A stretch of DNA of 59,216 nt from positions 1 to 59,216 of the forward strand of contig CAMDQJ010000008.1 of assembly GCA_945905835.1 (NCBI GenBank), given 5' to 3'. A program made the translations under genes and the position numbers. Shown here piece by piece: positions 41,870 to 50,671 of this stretch (its first letter is position 1; each line of letters starts with the position of its first letter). The notes under the pieces are model-generated. The model saw only the letters and a program-made list of their open reading frames with translations. It did not search any database and was not told where the DNA came from. The DNA is from Asaia bogorensis (lineage in GTDB: Bacteria > Pseudomonadota > Alphaproteobacteria > Reyranellales > Reyranellaceae).

Positions 41870-43404
41870 CGTCGACGGACGTAGATCGTCGCCGTGTCGT
41901 CCGTATACGCGTGCTTCCAGCCGGGCAGGCGCGCCAGCAGCCGGTTGGCCGCCTGGTCCTTGAGCAGGAACGTCCATTCGATCTTGTATTGATCGAGCAT
42001 CTGCTCGAGCGAGGTGTCGCCGCGCAGGCTGATGGCCTCGACATAGTGCTTGATGAACTCACCGCCATAGAGCTCGCCGCGGCCGTCGATGAAAGTCGGG
42101 ATGCCGGCGTGGATCAGGAAGCCGCCAAAGCCGTAATGGTTGAACACCGGGCCGTGCAGATTGGCCTCGCGGATATAGTCGAACGCCGCGGCCGGGGTCG
42201 TCGCCTCGGGCGGCCGGATGGTGGCAAAGCGCGTCATGCCGGCGGCGAAGACCAGCATCAGCAGGAGGCAAAGCGCGATCGCCCTGGCGCCGGCCAGCCG
42301 GCCCATCTCGGCCATGCGCTGCATCAAGGTCGAACCTGTCAGTGCCTCGTAGTTCGGCCGCAGCGCCGGCCACTGGCGGGCCAGGACCGGCGCGATGACG
42401 AGCGGCGCCAGAATGGCCAGCAGCTCGGCGTTGCGCGCGTACCGGAGGTAAAGGTGAACCAGGCCGATGATGATCAGCAGCCGTACCAGCGGCAGTTTGA
42501 GGCCGCGCGACAGGCAGGCATAAAGCCCGACCAGCAGGATCACCTCCTGCAGCGGCTGGCTCTGGAAGTCGGGCGACTTCCATTCGCTGATCATGTTTAG
42601 CGCATCGCCGAGATCGAAGATGCGGAAGGTGACGAGGATCGACTCGGGGCCGTAGGGCGTGATGCAGGCAACCAGCACAGCGGCAGCGGTGAACTTGGCC
42701 CACTCGACCAGCAGGAAGGAGCGCTCCTCGGCGTCGCGCGCCGTGGTCAACGCTTCCAGTGCAAAGGCGCCGCACAACACCAGGCCGAGCGTGAAGCCGC
42801 CATGCAGATTGGCCCACAGCAGCATGGCGAGCAGCAGGATCGGATCGGGGATGCGGCGCTCCTCGACGGCACGCACCAGGCCCGCGACCCAGATCAGCAT
42901 GACGGGGAAGGCGAGCACATGCGGGCGGGCAAGAAAGTGCGGCGCGCACATGACGATGGCGGCAATGGTGAACAAGGCGGCCGGCAGCGGACGGATGTCG
43001 CGCAGCAGCAGCCGCATCATCAGAGCGAAGGCAAAGCCGATCGCGGCGGCGCACAGGGCTGCGACCGCGCTCCAACCGCCGAGTTCGTAGGCGCCGGCCA
43101 GCAGGGTCTGCGACAGCCATTCCTTGGCGATCCACGGCCGGCCGAAGAAGGTGTGCGAGTAGCCGTCGACGGTCGGCACGGTGCCGTTGACGAGGATCCA
43201 TTTGCCGATGGCGATGTGCCAGTGGCTGTCCGGATCGGCCAGCAGCGGCAGGCCCTCGATGTTGAGCGGGCAGACGAACACCGCGAGCCCGATGCCCAGC
43301 GGCCATGACAGCGCCCAAGGCGAGCGCGCCGTTTCGGCCAGAGTCCGCGCCGTACGGCTGCCGACGAAGCCCTGATGCGAGGTAAAGGCGGGTATGGGAG
43401 CCAT
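41866..43404 (-). CDS. large polytopic membrane protein (GT-C-like architecture), function unknown
   Basis: The roughly 512-residue protein has about 11 hydrophobic segments followed by a soluble C-terminal domain of about 110 residues. After TM1 it reads LADPDSHWHIAIGKWILVNG, an extracytoplasmic loop with Asp and His that resembles the first loop of PMT/ArnT-type GT-C glycosyltransferases. IPTVDGYSHT-like text follows. The C-terminal YGFGGFLIHAGIPTFIDGRG motif is conserved in uncharacterised relatives. No polyprenol-sugar genes are nearby. ATG 43404 is taken; ATG 43458 would add 18 residues. Confidence 0.75.
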   Translation of the reverse strand: MAPIPAFTSHQGFVGSRTARTLAETARSPWALSWPLGIGLAVFVCPLNIEGLPLLADPDSHWHIAIGKWILVNGTVPTVDGYSHTFFGRPWIAKEWLSQTLLAGAYELGGWSAVAALCAAAIGFAFALMMRLLLRDIRPLPAALFTIAAIVMCAPHFLARPHVLAFPVMLIWVAGLVRAVEERRIPDPILLLAMLLWANLHGGFTLGLVLCGAFALEALTTARDAEERSFLLVEWAKFTAAAVLVACITPYGPESILVTFRIFDLGDALNMISEWKSPDFQSQPLQEVILLVGLYACLSRGLKLPLVRLLIIIGLVHLYLRYARNAELLAILAPLVIAPVLARQWPALRPNYEALTGSTLMQRMAEMGRLAGARAIALCLLLMLVFAAGMTRFATIRPPEATTPAAAFDYIREANLHGPVFNHYGFGGFLIHAGIPTFIDGRGELYGGEFIKHYVEAISLRGDTSLEQMLDQYKIEWTFLLKDQAANRLLARLPGWKHAYTDDTATIYVRRR

Positions 43405-43520
43405 GGGCAGTTCCAAAATAACTTGAGGTGAATGACTTAATGAATTGATATACAACATCTTTTAATAGAGCCCCGGTGGCCCGCTGCCGTTCCCCCGGCC
43501 GATCGGATATAGGAAAGGCC
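43405..43520. promoter_or_regulatory. divergent promoter region (membrane protein / selD)
   Basis: This 116-base divergent gap holds an A+T-rich core (about 43415-43470) unlike the surrounding coding DNA, as expected for promoters. AGGAAAGG directly precedes the selD ATG. Individual sigma boxes are not assigned. Confidence 0.4.
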
Positions 43521-45752
43521 ATGCAGGCCACACCTTTTCTCAAGGACCTCGTGCTGGTCGGTGGCGGGCATGCCCACGTCCATGTCGTCAAAAGCTTCGG
43601 AATGCGCCCGATGCCGGGGGTCCGGCTGACCCTGATCGGCCGCGATGTCGAGACGCCCTACTCCGGCATGATCCCAGGCTTCGTGGCCGGCCAATACGAC
43701 TTCGACGAGTGCCATATCGACCTTGCCCGGCTTGCCGCCCATTCCGGCGTGCGCTTCATCCAGGCCGAGGCCGTCGGCATCGACCGCGCCGGCCAGCAGG
43801 TCATGCTGCGCGACCGGGCGCCGGTCTCCTACGACCTGTTGTCGCTCGATGTCGGCTCCTCGCCCAGCATGGGCGCCATCCCCGGCGCCGCCGAGCATGC
43901 GACACCGGTGAAGCCCATCGCCGAACTCGGCCTGCGCTGGATGGCCTTCCTCGCCCATGTCCGCCACGGGCAGGGGCCGCTGCGCGTCGCCGTGGTCGGC
44001 GGCGGCGCCGGCGGCGTCGAGCTGGCGATGGCCATCGATCGCCGGCTGCACCGCACCGCGAGCGACGCAGCGATCGCCGTCACGCTGGTGACGCGCGGCG
44101 AGATCCTGGCCGGGCAGTCCGCCTGGGCGCGCCGCAAGATGCGGGCGGTTTTCGCCCGCCGCCGCATCGGCCTGATCGAGAACAAGGGCGTCATCGCGAT
44201 CGAGCACGACGCCGTCATCCTGGAAACCCTCCAGCGCGTCGAGGCCGACCACGCGTTCGTGGTCACCGAGGCGACCGCCGCGGCGTGGTTTGCCGACACC
44301 GGCCTGGCGCTCGACCCGCAGGGCTTCATTGCCGTTGAGCCGGCGCTGCACTCGGTCAGCGACCCGAACATTTTCGCCGTCGGCGATTGCGCCACGGTGG
44401 TGGCCCATCCCCGTCCCAAGGCCGGCGTCTTCGCTGTCCGCCAGGGCCCACCGCTCGCCGACAACCTGCGCCGCACGCTGCTTGGCCAGCAGGTGAAACC
44501 CTTCGCCCCGCAGCGCCGCTATCTTTCGATCATCGGCACGGGCGACGACCATGCCGTGGCGACTCGCGGCCCCTGGGCGGCCGAGGGCGCCTGGGTATGG
44601 CGCTGGAAAGACCATATCGACCGCAAGTGGATGCGCATGTACCGGGAGTTTCCCAAGCGCATAATGGCGGCGCCGACCGCGCCGCCCGATCCGGCGCTGG
44701 CTGACGCTGAGGCCCGCCGCCTGCTCGCCGATATCGGCATGCGCTGTGGCGGCTGCGGCGCCAAGGTCGGCGCCACGGTGCTGGCGCGGGTTCTGGCGCG
44801 GCTCGGTCCCTCGCCGGGGGTGGGCGTGACGATCGGCCTCGACGCGGCCGACGATGCCGCAATGATCGAGGTACCGGCGGGACAGGCACTGGTCCAGTCG
44901 GTCGATTTCTTCCGCACCTTCATCGACGATCCCTTCGTCTTCGGCGAGATCGCCGCCGTGCATGCGCTGGGCGACGTCTGGGCGATGGGCGCGCGGGCGC
45001 ATAGCGCACTGGCGCTGGCCATCGTGCCGGCCGCCGCCGAGCGGCTGGTGGAGGAGGATCTCTTCCAGCTCCTGTCCGGGGCACGGCACGTGCTCGACCA
45101 AGCCGGCTGCGCCCTGATCGGCGGCCATTCCGGCGAAGGGCCGGAAGCGGCCCTCGGCTTCTCGGTGAACGGCCTGGTCAGGCCGATAAACGCCCTGCGC
45201 AAGGGCGGCTTGCGGCCGGGCGACCGGCTGGTGCTGACCAAGCCGCTGGGCACCGGCGTGATCTTCGCCGCTGCCATGCGTGGTGCCGCCCGCGGCACCT
45301 GGATCGCCGAGGCGCTGGCCTCGATGCGCCAGCCCTCCTCGCACGCGGCCGAGCAGTTCGTGAAGGCCGGCGCGCACGCCTGCACCGACGTCACCGGCTT
45401 CGGCCTGGCCGGTCACCTCACCGAGATGATCCGCGCCACCGCAGACGAGGTTTCGGTCGACCTTGCACTCGATGCTTTACCGGCGCTCGCCGGCGCGGCG
45501 GAACTTTTTGCCAAGGGCTTCGCCAGCTCGCTGCAGCCGGAGAATTTGCGCGCGCGCCACATGATCGACGGCATGGAGCGGATGGCGCAGCATCCCAACC
45601 TGCCGCTGCTATTCGATCCACAGACCGCGGGAGGCCTGTTGGCCGCCGTACCGGCTGACGTCGCGCCGACGATCGCCGATGCGGTTGGCGGCGTCGTGAT
45701 CGGCGAAGTACGCGTGCGCGGCGCCGGGCAGGCGTTCATAAATCTCGTTTGA
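43521..45752 (+). CDS. selD: FAD-dependent oxidoreductase fused to selenide, water dikinase
   Basis: The 743-residue fusion has an N-terminal NDH-2-like pyridine nucleotide-disulfide oxidoreductase (1-400): FAD site LVLVGGGHAHVHV, NAD(P)H site VAVVGGGAGGVELAMA, and IFAVGDCATV. SelD follows from about 405: MRCGGCGAKVG (Cys409 and Cys412 near the usual active Cys/Sec), GLDAADDAAMIE, SVDFFRTFIDDPF, ALGDVWAMGA and LIGGHSGEGPE. SelD makes selenophosphate from selenide and ATP; the fused flavoprotein may supply reduced selenium. Fusions of this kind are known. No selA, selB, selU or tRNA-Sec is in the window. Confidence 0.93.
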   Translation: MQATPFLKDLVLVGGGHAHVHVVKSFGMRPMPGVRLTLIGRDVETPYSGMIPGFVAGQYDFDECHIDLARLAAHSGVRFIQAEAVGIDRAGQQVMLRDRAPVSYDLLSLDVGSSPSMGAIPGAAEHATPVKPIAELGLRWMAFLAHVRHGQGPLRVAVVGGGAGGVELAMAIDRRLHRTASDAAIAVTLVTRGEILAGQSAWARRKMRAVFARRRIGLIENKGVIAIEHDAVILETLQRVEADHAFVVTEATAAAWFADTGLALDPQGFIAVEPALHSVSDPNIFAVGDCATVVAHPRPKAGVFAVRQGPPLADNLRRTLLGQQVKPFAPQRRYLSIIGTGDDHAVATRGPWAAEGAWVWRWKDHIDRKWMRMYREFPKRIMAAPTAPPDPALADAEARRLLADIGMRCGGCGAKVGATVLARVLARLGPSPGVGVTIGLDAADDAAMIEVPAGQALVQSVDFFRTFIDDPFVFGEIAAVHALGDVWAMGARAHSALALAIVPAAAERLVEEDLFQLLSGARHVLDQAGCALIGGHSGEGPEAALGFSVNGLVRPINALRKGGLRPGDRLVLTKPLGTGVIFAAAMRGAARGTWIAEALASMRQPSSHAAEQFVKAGAHACTDVTGFGLAGHLTEMIRATADEVSVDLALDALPALAGAAELFAKGFASSLQPENLRARHMIDGMERMAQHPNLPLLFDPQTAGGLLAAVPADVAPTIADAVGGVVIGEVRVRGAGQAFINLV

Positions 45753-45812
45753 CGCAACCTTCGGGGATGTTTTGCGTTTGCAGGACATCGTTTGCTCGGA
45801 GGCACAGCACAG

Positions 45813-46091
45813 ATGGCGAAGCGCACAATCGTCGGCTCGGTCACGGACGCCGCGGTCGATCTCAAGGATTCCATCCTGGGCATCCTCAGCCCACCGGCCG
45901 TCGTCAGGGCGGAAGAATCGGCCCGCAAGAGCATCATGAAAGCCGGCCGCGGCGCGATCAAGAGCGCGAAGCGGGCGGTCTCGTTCAAGAAGAAGGCGGT
46001 CAAGAAGACCGCGCGCAAGGCGATCTCCAAGACCAAGAGCGCCGTCAAGAAGGCCGCGAAGAAAGTCGCCGGACGCAAGAAGCACTTTTAA
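45813..46091 (+). CDS. histone H1-like Lys/Ala-rich basic protein
   Basis: The 92-residue protein has a short ordered N-terminus (MAKRTIVGSVTDAAVDLKDS, then ILGILSPP) and a strongly basic tail: KKKAVKKTARKAISKTKS, AVKKAAKKVAGRKKHF. The tail resembles eukaryotic H1 tails and bacterial HctB/AlgP-type DNA-binding proteins. Non-specific DNA or RNA binding is inferred. GGAGG lies upstream of ATG 45813, which is preferred over TTG 45792. Confidence 0.75.
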   Translation: MAKRTIVGSVTDAAVDLKDSILGILSPPAVVRAEESARKSIMKAGRGAIKSAKRAVSFKKKAVKKTARKAISKTKSAVKKAAKKVAGRKKHF

Positions 46092-46163
46092 GCGCCGTTC
46101 ATTCCCGAGCCGTTGGCGTGTAAAGACTGGGCCTGCTCGATAGGGAGCAGGATCGGAGCAGCA

Positions 46164-46436
46164 ATGGCGCACGCGCGGGCAAGCATCGGGACGACGAACT
46201 ACGCCACCCTGATCAAGACCGGACATCACGAGCTCAAGGCCGACGAAGGCCCCGAGCTTGGCGGCAAGGACAGCGGGCCCGCGCCCTACGACCTGCTGAC
46301 CTCCGCCCTTGCCGCCTGCACCGCGATCACGCTGAGCATGTACGCCCAGCGGGCGCGCATGGCCGACATCGCGGAGCGAACGCCCGTCACGCTGACCCTG
46401 AAGGGCGGAATCGAAATCCGCACCAAATTGGCCTAA
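46164..46436 (+). pseudogene. OsmC-family protein with internal in-frame deletion
   Basis: The N-terminus MAHARASIGTTNYATLIKTG and GGKDSGPAPYDLLTSALAAC with the conserved Cys are typical of the short YhfA-like OsmC group. After ITLSMYAQRA the sequence jumps to RMADIAERTPVTLTLKGGIE, which is the extreme C-terminus. The stretch normally between them (the second half of the sheet, about 40 residues) is missing while the frame is kept, leaving 90 residues instead of about 130. GGAGCAGCA precedes the ATG. It may be a dead gene or a minimal variant; I treat it as probably non-functional. Confidence 0.7.
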
Positions 46437-46460
46437 GAACAACCCCTCTTTGGGGGGCAA

Positions 46461-47669
46461 ATGTTCCAGTTCCAGACGGCCGACCGACTCAAGAATGTCC
46501 AGATGTCCGCCTCGGCGGCGATGACGCGCAAGGTGCGCGAACTGCGCGCGCAAGGCGTCAAGATCGTGGGGCTGTCGTCGGGCGAGCCCGACTTCCGCTC
46601 GCCGCCGCACGCCATCGAGGCGGCGAACAAGGCGGCACTGGCCGGCGATACCAAATACCCGCCGCAGGACGGCCAGCGCGCGCTGAAAGAGGCGGTGCAG
46701 CGCAAGTTCAGGCGCGACAACAACCTCGATTACGCGATCGAGGAGATCATGATTTCCAACGGCTCCAAGCAGATCATGTTCGGCGCCACCATGGCCAGCG
46801 TGAACCCGGGCGACGAGGTCATCATCCCCTCGCCCGGCTGGATCAGCTACGCCGACCAGGTGAAGCTCTGCGGCGGCGTACCGGTGGCGGTGTCGTGCCC
46901 GGAGAACAACCAGTTCAAGCTGCGCGCCGCCGACCTCGAGGCCGCGATCACGCCCCGGACGAAATGGGTGGTGATCAATTTCCCCAACAACCCGACCGGC
47001 GCGATCTGCAGCTTCGCCCAGATGCGCGAGATCGCCAACGTGCTGCTGAAGCATCCGCACGTCATGATCATGGCCGACGAGATCTACGAGCATCTGCGCT
47101 ACGACGGTGCGGAATTCCATTCGATCGCCGCCGTCGAGCCGCAGCTCAAGGAGCGCACGCTCACGGTGAACGGCGCCTCCAAGGCCTACGCCATGACCGG
47201 CTGGCGCGTCGGCTACGCCGGCGGCCCGAAAACGCTGATCGTCGCCATGAACAACATGCAGGGCCAGGCGACCGGCGGCGTCTCGACCGTGGGCCAGGCC
47301 GCCACCTTGGCCGCGCTCGAAGGCCCGCAGGATCTGATCCAGTCGCACCGCGACGACTACGCCAATCGGCGCAACGAGGTGGTCGCCATGCTGCGCCAGG
47401 CCAAGGGCATCACCTGCCACAAGCCCGAAGGCGCGTTCTACGTGTTCCCCAACATCGCGGGCTGCATCGGCAAGACGACACCGAAGGGCAAGGTCATCAA
47501 GACCGACACCGATTTCGTGACGGCGCTGCTGGAGGAAAAGCATGTCGCCACGGTGCAGGGCGCGGCCTACGGCATGAGCCCCTATTTCCGCATTTCCTAC
47601 GCCACCGACATCGAAAGCATCCGCGAAGGCTGCCGGCGCATCCAGGAGTTTTGCGCCGAGTTGAAGTAA
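46461..47669 (+). CDS. PLP-dependent aminotransferase (aspartate aminotransferase, class I)
   Basis: The 402-residue enzyme has all class I motifs: LSSGEPDF, TKYPPQDGQRALKEAV, ISNGSKQIMFGA, IPSPGWISYADQV, INFPNNPTGA (PLP-contacting Asn/Pro), ADEIYEHL and the Schiff-base Lys in VNGASKAYAMTGWRVGYA; the C-terminal Arg region is FRISYATD. It transfers the amino group between aspartate (or a similar acid) and 2-oxoglutarate. GGGGGGCAA precedes the ATG. It is convergent with marC, seven bases apart. Confidence 0.94.
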   Translation: MFQFQTADRLKNVQMSASAAMTRKVRELRAQGVKIVGLSSGEPDFRSPPHAIEAANKAALAGDTKYPPQDGQRALKEAVQRKFRRDNNLDYAIEEIMISNGSKQIMFGATMASVNPGDEVIIPSPGWISYADQVKLCGGVPVAVSCPENNQFKLRAADLEAAITPRTKWVVINFPNNPTGAICSFAQMREIANVLLKHPHVMIMADEIYEHLRYDGAEFHSIAAVEPQLKERTLTVNGASKAYAMTGWRVGYAGGPKTLIVAMNNMQGQATGGVSTVGQAATLAALEGPQDLIQSHRDDYANRRNEVVAMLRQAKGITCHKPEGAFYVFPNIAGCIGKTTPKGKVIKTDTDFVTALLEEKHVATVQGAAYGMSPYFRISYATDIESIREGCRRIQEFCAELK

Positions 47670-47676
47670 AGGGGGC

Positions 47677-48303
47677 TCAAGTGAGCCCGAAGCTGAGCTT
47701 GATCGCGGTGATCAGGTTTTTCACCGCGAGGCTCGCCAGGATCAGGCCGAAGACACGGGTGATGACCTCGACGCCGGGTCGGCCGACCGCGCGGTAGATG
47801 AGACTGGCCGCCGCGAACACGCCAAAGAAGAGCAGCATGCAGATCAGCAGGATGCCCGTCGTTATCGCCTGCTCGGCGAAATTGCGCGTGTGGTTGTCGG
47901 TGAGCATGACGACGGTCAGCATGGCGCCCGTGCCGGCGATGCCGGGGAACGCCAGGGGATAGACCGCGCGCTCGAGCGGCGTCGCATCGGCCGGAATGGC
48001 GGCGGCGTCCTCTCTGAGCTGGCCCATGATCATTTTCAGCGCGAACATCAGCAGGACGATGGAGCCCGCCAACTGAAACGTCGCCATCGGAATCTTGAGT
48101 GCGTCCAGGAGATGCTGGCCGAGCAGGATGAAGAACAGCAGCACGAGGAAGGACACGCCCAAGGCATAGGCCGCGATCTTCAGCGACTGTCGCCGGGCCA
48201 GTCCTGCCGTAACGCCGAGGAAGATCGGGATGGTCGCGAACGGGTCGAGGATGACGAGCAGCGTGACGAATTCGTAGACTAAGTCGTTGGCAAAGGTCGG
48301 CAT
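47677..48303 (-). CDS. MarC-family integral membrane protein
   Basis: The 208-residue protein has six TM segments and the MarC motifs LLVILDPFATIPIFLGVT near the N-terminus and YPLAFPGIAGTGAMLTVVML in the centre, plus RVFGLILASLAVKNLI at the end. Function is not established; the family was once linked to multiple antibiotic resistance but this was not upheld. It lies 12 bases after the RraA-like gene on the same strand and probably shares its transcript. Confidence 0.9.
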   Translation of the reverse strand: MPTFANDLVYEFVTLLVILDPFATIPIFLGVTAGLARRQSLKIAAYALGVSFLVLLFFILLGQHLLDALKIPMATFQLAGSIVLLMFALKMIMGQLREDAAAIPADATPLERAVYPLAFPGIAGTGAMLTVVMLTDNHTRNFAEQAITTGILLICMLLFFGVFAAASLIYRAVGRPGVEVITRVFGLILASLAVKNLITAIKLSFGLT

Positions 48304-48315
48304 CGCAACGTCCCC

Positions 48316-49032
48316 TCAGCTGCCCTTCTTTTTCTTCCACTCCTCGTAGTCGCGCTTGGCCTCGTCGCCGGCGACCGGGAACAGGCCCTTGAGCGATCGG
48401 CCCTTGGCGACCTCGAGTTCCGCCCAGCTCTCGTACTCGTAGTTCTTCAGCGCCTCCTCGGCGACCGCCTCGACGATGTCGGGCGGGATCACCAGGACGG
48501 CGTCGCGATCGCCGACCACGATGTCGCCGGGATAGACCGCCACGCCGCCACAGCCGATCGGCAGCTGCAGGTCGACCGGCCGGTGCGCGATCGGGCTGGG
48601 CGGCGAGCTCGGGCGGCGGTGGTAGGCCGGCAGCCCGGTCTTGAACACGCCGTTGGTGTCGCGGAAGCCACCATCGGTCACGATGCCCGCCGCGCCCCGC
48701 GCCTTCAGCCGGCCGATATAGAGGTCGCCGGACGAGGCCGCGCGCGAGTCGCCGCGCGAATCGATCATCAGAACATGGCCGGGCGGGCACTCCTCCATCG
48801 CCTGCGGCTGGACCATCGAGCGGCTGGTCGAGGTCGGCCCGTCCTTGTCCTCACGCGAGGGAATGAACCGCATGGTGAAGGCGATGCCCACCATCGCCGG
48901 CTGCTCGGGCCGCATCGGCCAGACGTCGAACAGCGTCATGCTGCGCAGGCCCCGGCGGTTCAGCACGCCGGTCAGCGTCGACGTGCCGACGCGGGCCAGC
49001 GTTTCGCGAAGGTCTGATGTCAGAATGGTCAT
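48316..49032 (-). CDS. RraA-like 4-hydroxy-4-methyl-2-oxoglutarate aldolase family protein
   Basis: The 238-residue protein matches the RraA/HMG aldolase fold: VGTSTLTGVLNRRGLRSM at the N-terminus, MIDSRGDSRAASSGDL, AAGIVTDGGFRDT (Mg and substrate site with Arg-Asp) and GGVAVYPGDIVVGDRDAVLVIP. The C-terminal extension is Lys-rich (EEWKKKKGS). It may be a true aldolase in protocatechuate-type catabolism or an RNase E regulator homologue; the aldolase reading is favoured for this long form. No further pathway genes adjoin it. Confidence 0.87.
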   Translation of the reverse strand: MTILTSDLRETLARVGTSTLTGVLNRRGLRSMTLFDVWPMRPEQPAMVGIAFTMRFIPSREDKDGPTSTSRSMVQPQAMEECPPGHVLMIDSRGDSRAASSGDLYIGRLKARGAAGIVTDGGFRDTNGVFKTGLPAYHRRPSSPPSPIAHRPVDLQLPIGCGGVAVYPGDIVVGDRDAVLVIPPDIVEAVAEEALKNYEYESWAELEVAKGRSLKGLFPVAGDEAKRDYEEWKKKKGS

Positions 49033-49151
49033 TCGAGTTTCCCCCTGGATTGGCCTGACGTTAGCGGTTGGCGGTATCGCTGCGCAAATCGCGGTTTCGC
49101 ACCTGATGCTAGCGCTTTGCCCGCCACCGGGGCGGGCCTACCATCCATCAA

Positions 49152-50639
49152 ATGGGATCCATTTCCGGCCGACAGTGGCTGATCCTGCTGTCGGTGCAAT
49201 TCACGACGATCCTGTTCGGTCTCACGGCGACCAGCGTCACCGTGATCCTGCCGCAGCTCAAGGGCGCCCTGTCGGCGACCCAGGACCAGATTTCCTGGGT
49301 GCTGACCTTCAATCTCGTGGCCACCGCCATTGCCACGCCGCTCACCGGCTGGCTGGCCGCCACGCTCGGCTGGCGCACCCTGATGGTCTGCTCGGTGGTG
49401 GGCTTCACCGCGGCGTCGATGCTGTGCGGCCTAGTCGATTCTCTGGAGGCGTTGCTCGCCTTGCGCATCGTCCAGGGCGCCTTCGGCGCGCCGATCTTTC
49501 CCATGGGCCAGACCATCCTGCTGGCGAGCTTCCACCGCAGCCAGCACCCCTTCATAATCATGATGTGGGGCGTGGGCGGCGTCCTGGGTCCGATCCTGGG
49601 GCCGACCTTCGGCGGGCTGGTCACCGAGTTGCTCAACTGGCGCTGGACGTTCTTCCTCATCCTGCCACTCGGCATCGCCGCCGGCACCTGCGCGCTGTTT
49701 GCCCTCACCGACCGGGAGAAGGGCACGGCGCCGCGCTTCGACTATACCGGCTTCGTCTTCATCGCCATCGCCATCGCCGCGGCCCAACTGCTGTGCGACC
49801 GCGGCCAGCGCAACGACTGGTTCGACTCAGCCGAGACCGCCGTCGAATGTGGCACGGCGGCGGTGTTCTTCGGCATGTTCGCCATCCACATGGCGACGGC
49901 GCGCGCCCCCCTGTTCGAGGCCGCGATCTTTCGCGACCGCAATTTCTCGGTCGGTATCGCCGTCTGCCTGATCATGGGCATGCTGCAATACACGCCGATG
50001 GTGCTGTTCCCGCCGCTGCTGCAGGAGCTGCAGGGCTATCCCGAGAACCTCATCGGCTACCTGATCGCCTCGCGCGGGCTGGGTAATCTCGCCTCGTTCT
50101 GCGTCGTCGCCCACCTCACCCGCCACAATCCCCGCCTCTGTCTCTTCCTCGGCCTCGCCATCCAGGCCGTCGCCGGCCTTTGGATGGGCTCCTTCGACAT
50201 CAACCTGACGGCAAGCGACGTGATGTTCAGCAACATGCTGCACGGCTTGGGGTTCGGGCTGTCCTACACGCCGATGGCGGTGCTCGCCTTCTCGACCATG
50301 CCGACGCCGCTCCTGACCCAGGGCAACGCCATCTTCTCGCTGATCCGCATGCTGGGCAGCAGCGTCTTCGTGTCGATGATCCTGATCGTGTTCGCGCACT
50401 CCGCGGCCACCGCGAGCGTCGATCTCTCGAGCTCGCTCAACGTCTTCGCCCGCGATCTGATCACCCCCTGGATCACGACCTTCAGCTATCTCGGCGCGAA
50501 CCAGGTCGAAGCACGGCTGGCGGCCGAGATGCAGCGTCAAGCCAGCATGATCGGCTACATCAACGCCTTCCATCTCATGACGCTGGTACCGCTCCTGACC
50601 GCACCGCTCGCCTTCCTGTTTGTTCACGCCCGGCATTGA
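49152..50639 (+). CDS. DHA2-family MFS transporter
   Basis: This 495-residue, 14-TM carrier has FGLTATSVTVILPQLKGALS (TM1, where the usual Asp is replaced), ISWVLTFNLVATAIATPLTG and MMWGVGGVLGPILGPTFGG (motif C). It is paralogous to the DHA2 protein at 12399 but stands without an EmrA-type adaptor. The end (QASMIGYINAFHLMTL) mirrors the other copy. The substrate is unknown. The cinA gene starts 32 bases after its stop on the same strand. Confidence 0.9.
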   Translation: MGSISGRQWLILLSVQFTTILFGLTATSVTVILPQLKGALSATQDQISWVLTFNLVATAIATPLTGWLAATLGWRTLMVCSVVGFTAASMLCGLVDSLEALLALRIVQGAFGAPIFPMGQTILLASFHRSQHPFIIMMWGVGGVLGPILGPTFGGLVTELLNWRWTFFLILPLGIAAGTCALFALTDREKGTAPRFDYTGFVFIAIAIAAAQLLCDRGQRNDWFDSAETAVECGTAAVFFGMFAIHMATARAPLFEAAIFRDRNFSVGIAVCLIMGMLQYTPMVLFPPLLQELQGYPENLIGYLIASRGLGNLASFCVVAHLTRHNPRLCLFLGLAIQAVAGLWMGSFDINLTASDVMFSNMLHGLGFGLSYTPMAVLAFSTMPTPLLTQGNAIFSLIRMLGSSVFVSMILIVFAHSAATASVDLSSSLNVFARDLITPWITTFSYLGANQVEARLAAEMQRQASMIGYINAFHLMTLVPLLTAPLAFLFVHARH

Positions 50640-50671
50640 GGCGGCGGCCGTTTGCCGGGATACTGGCGCTC

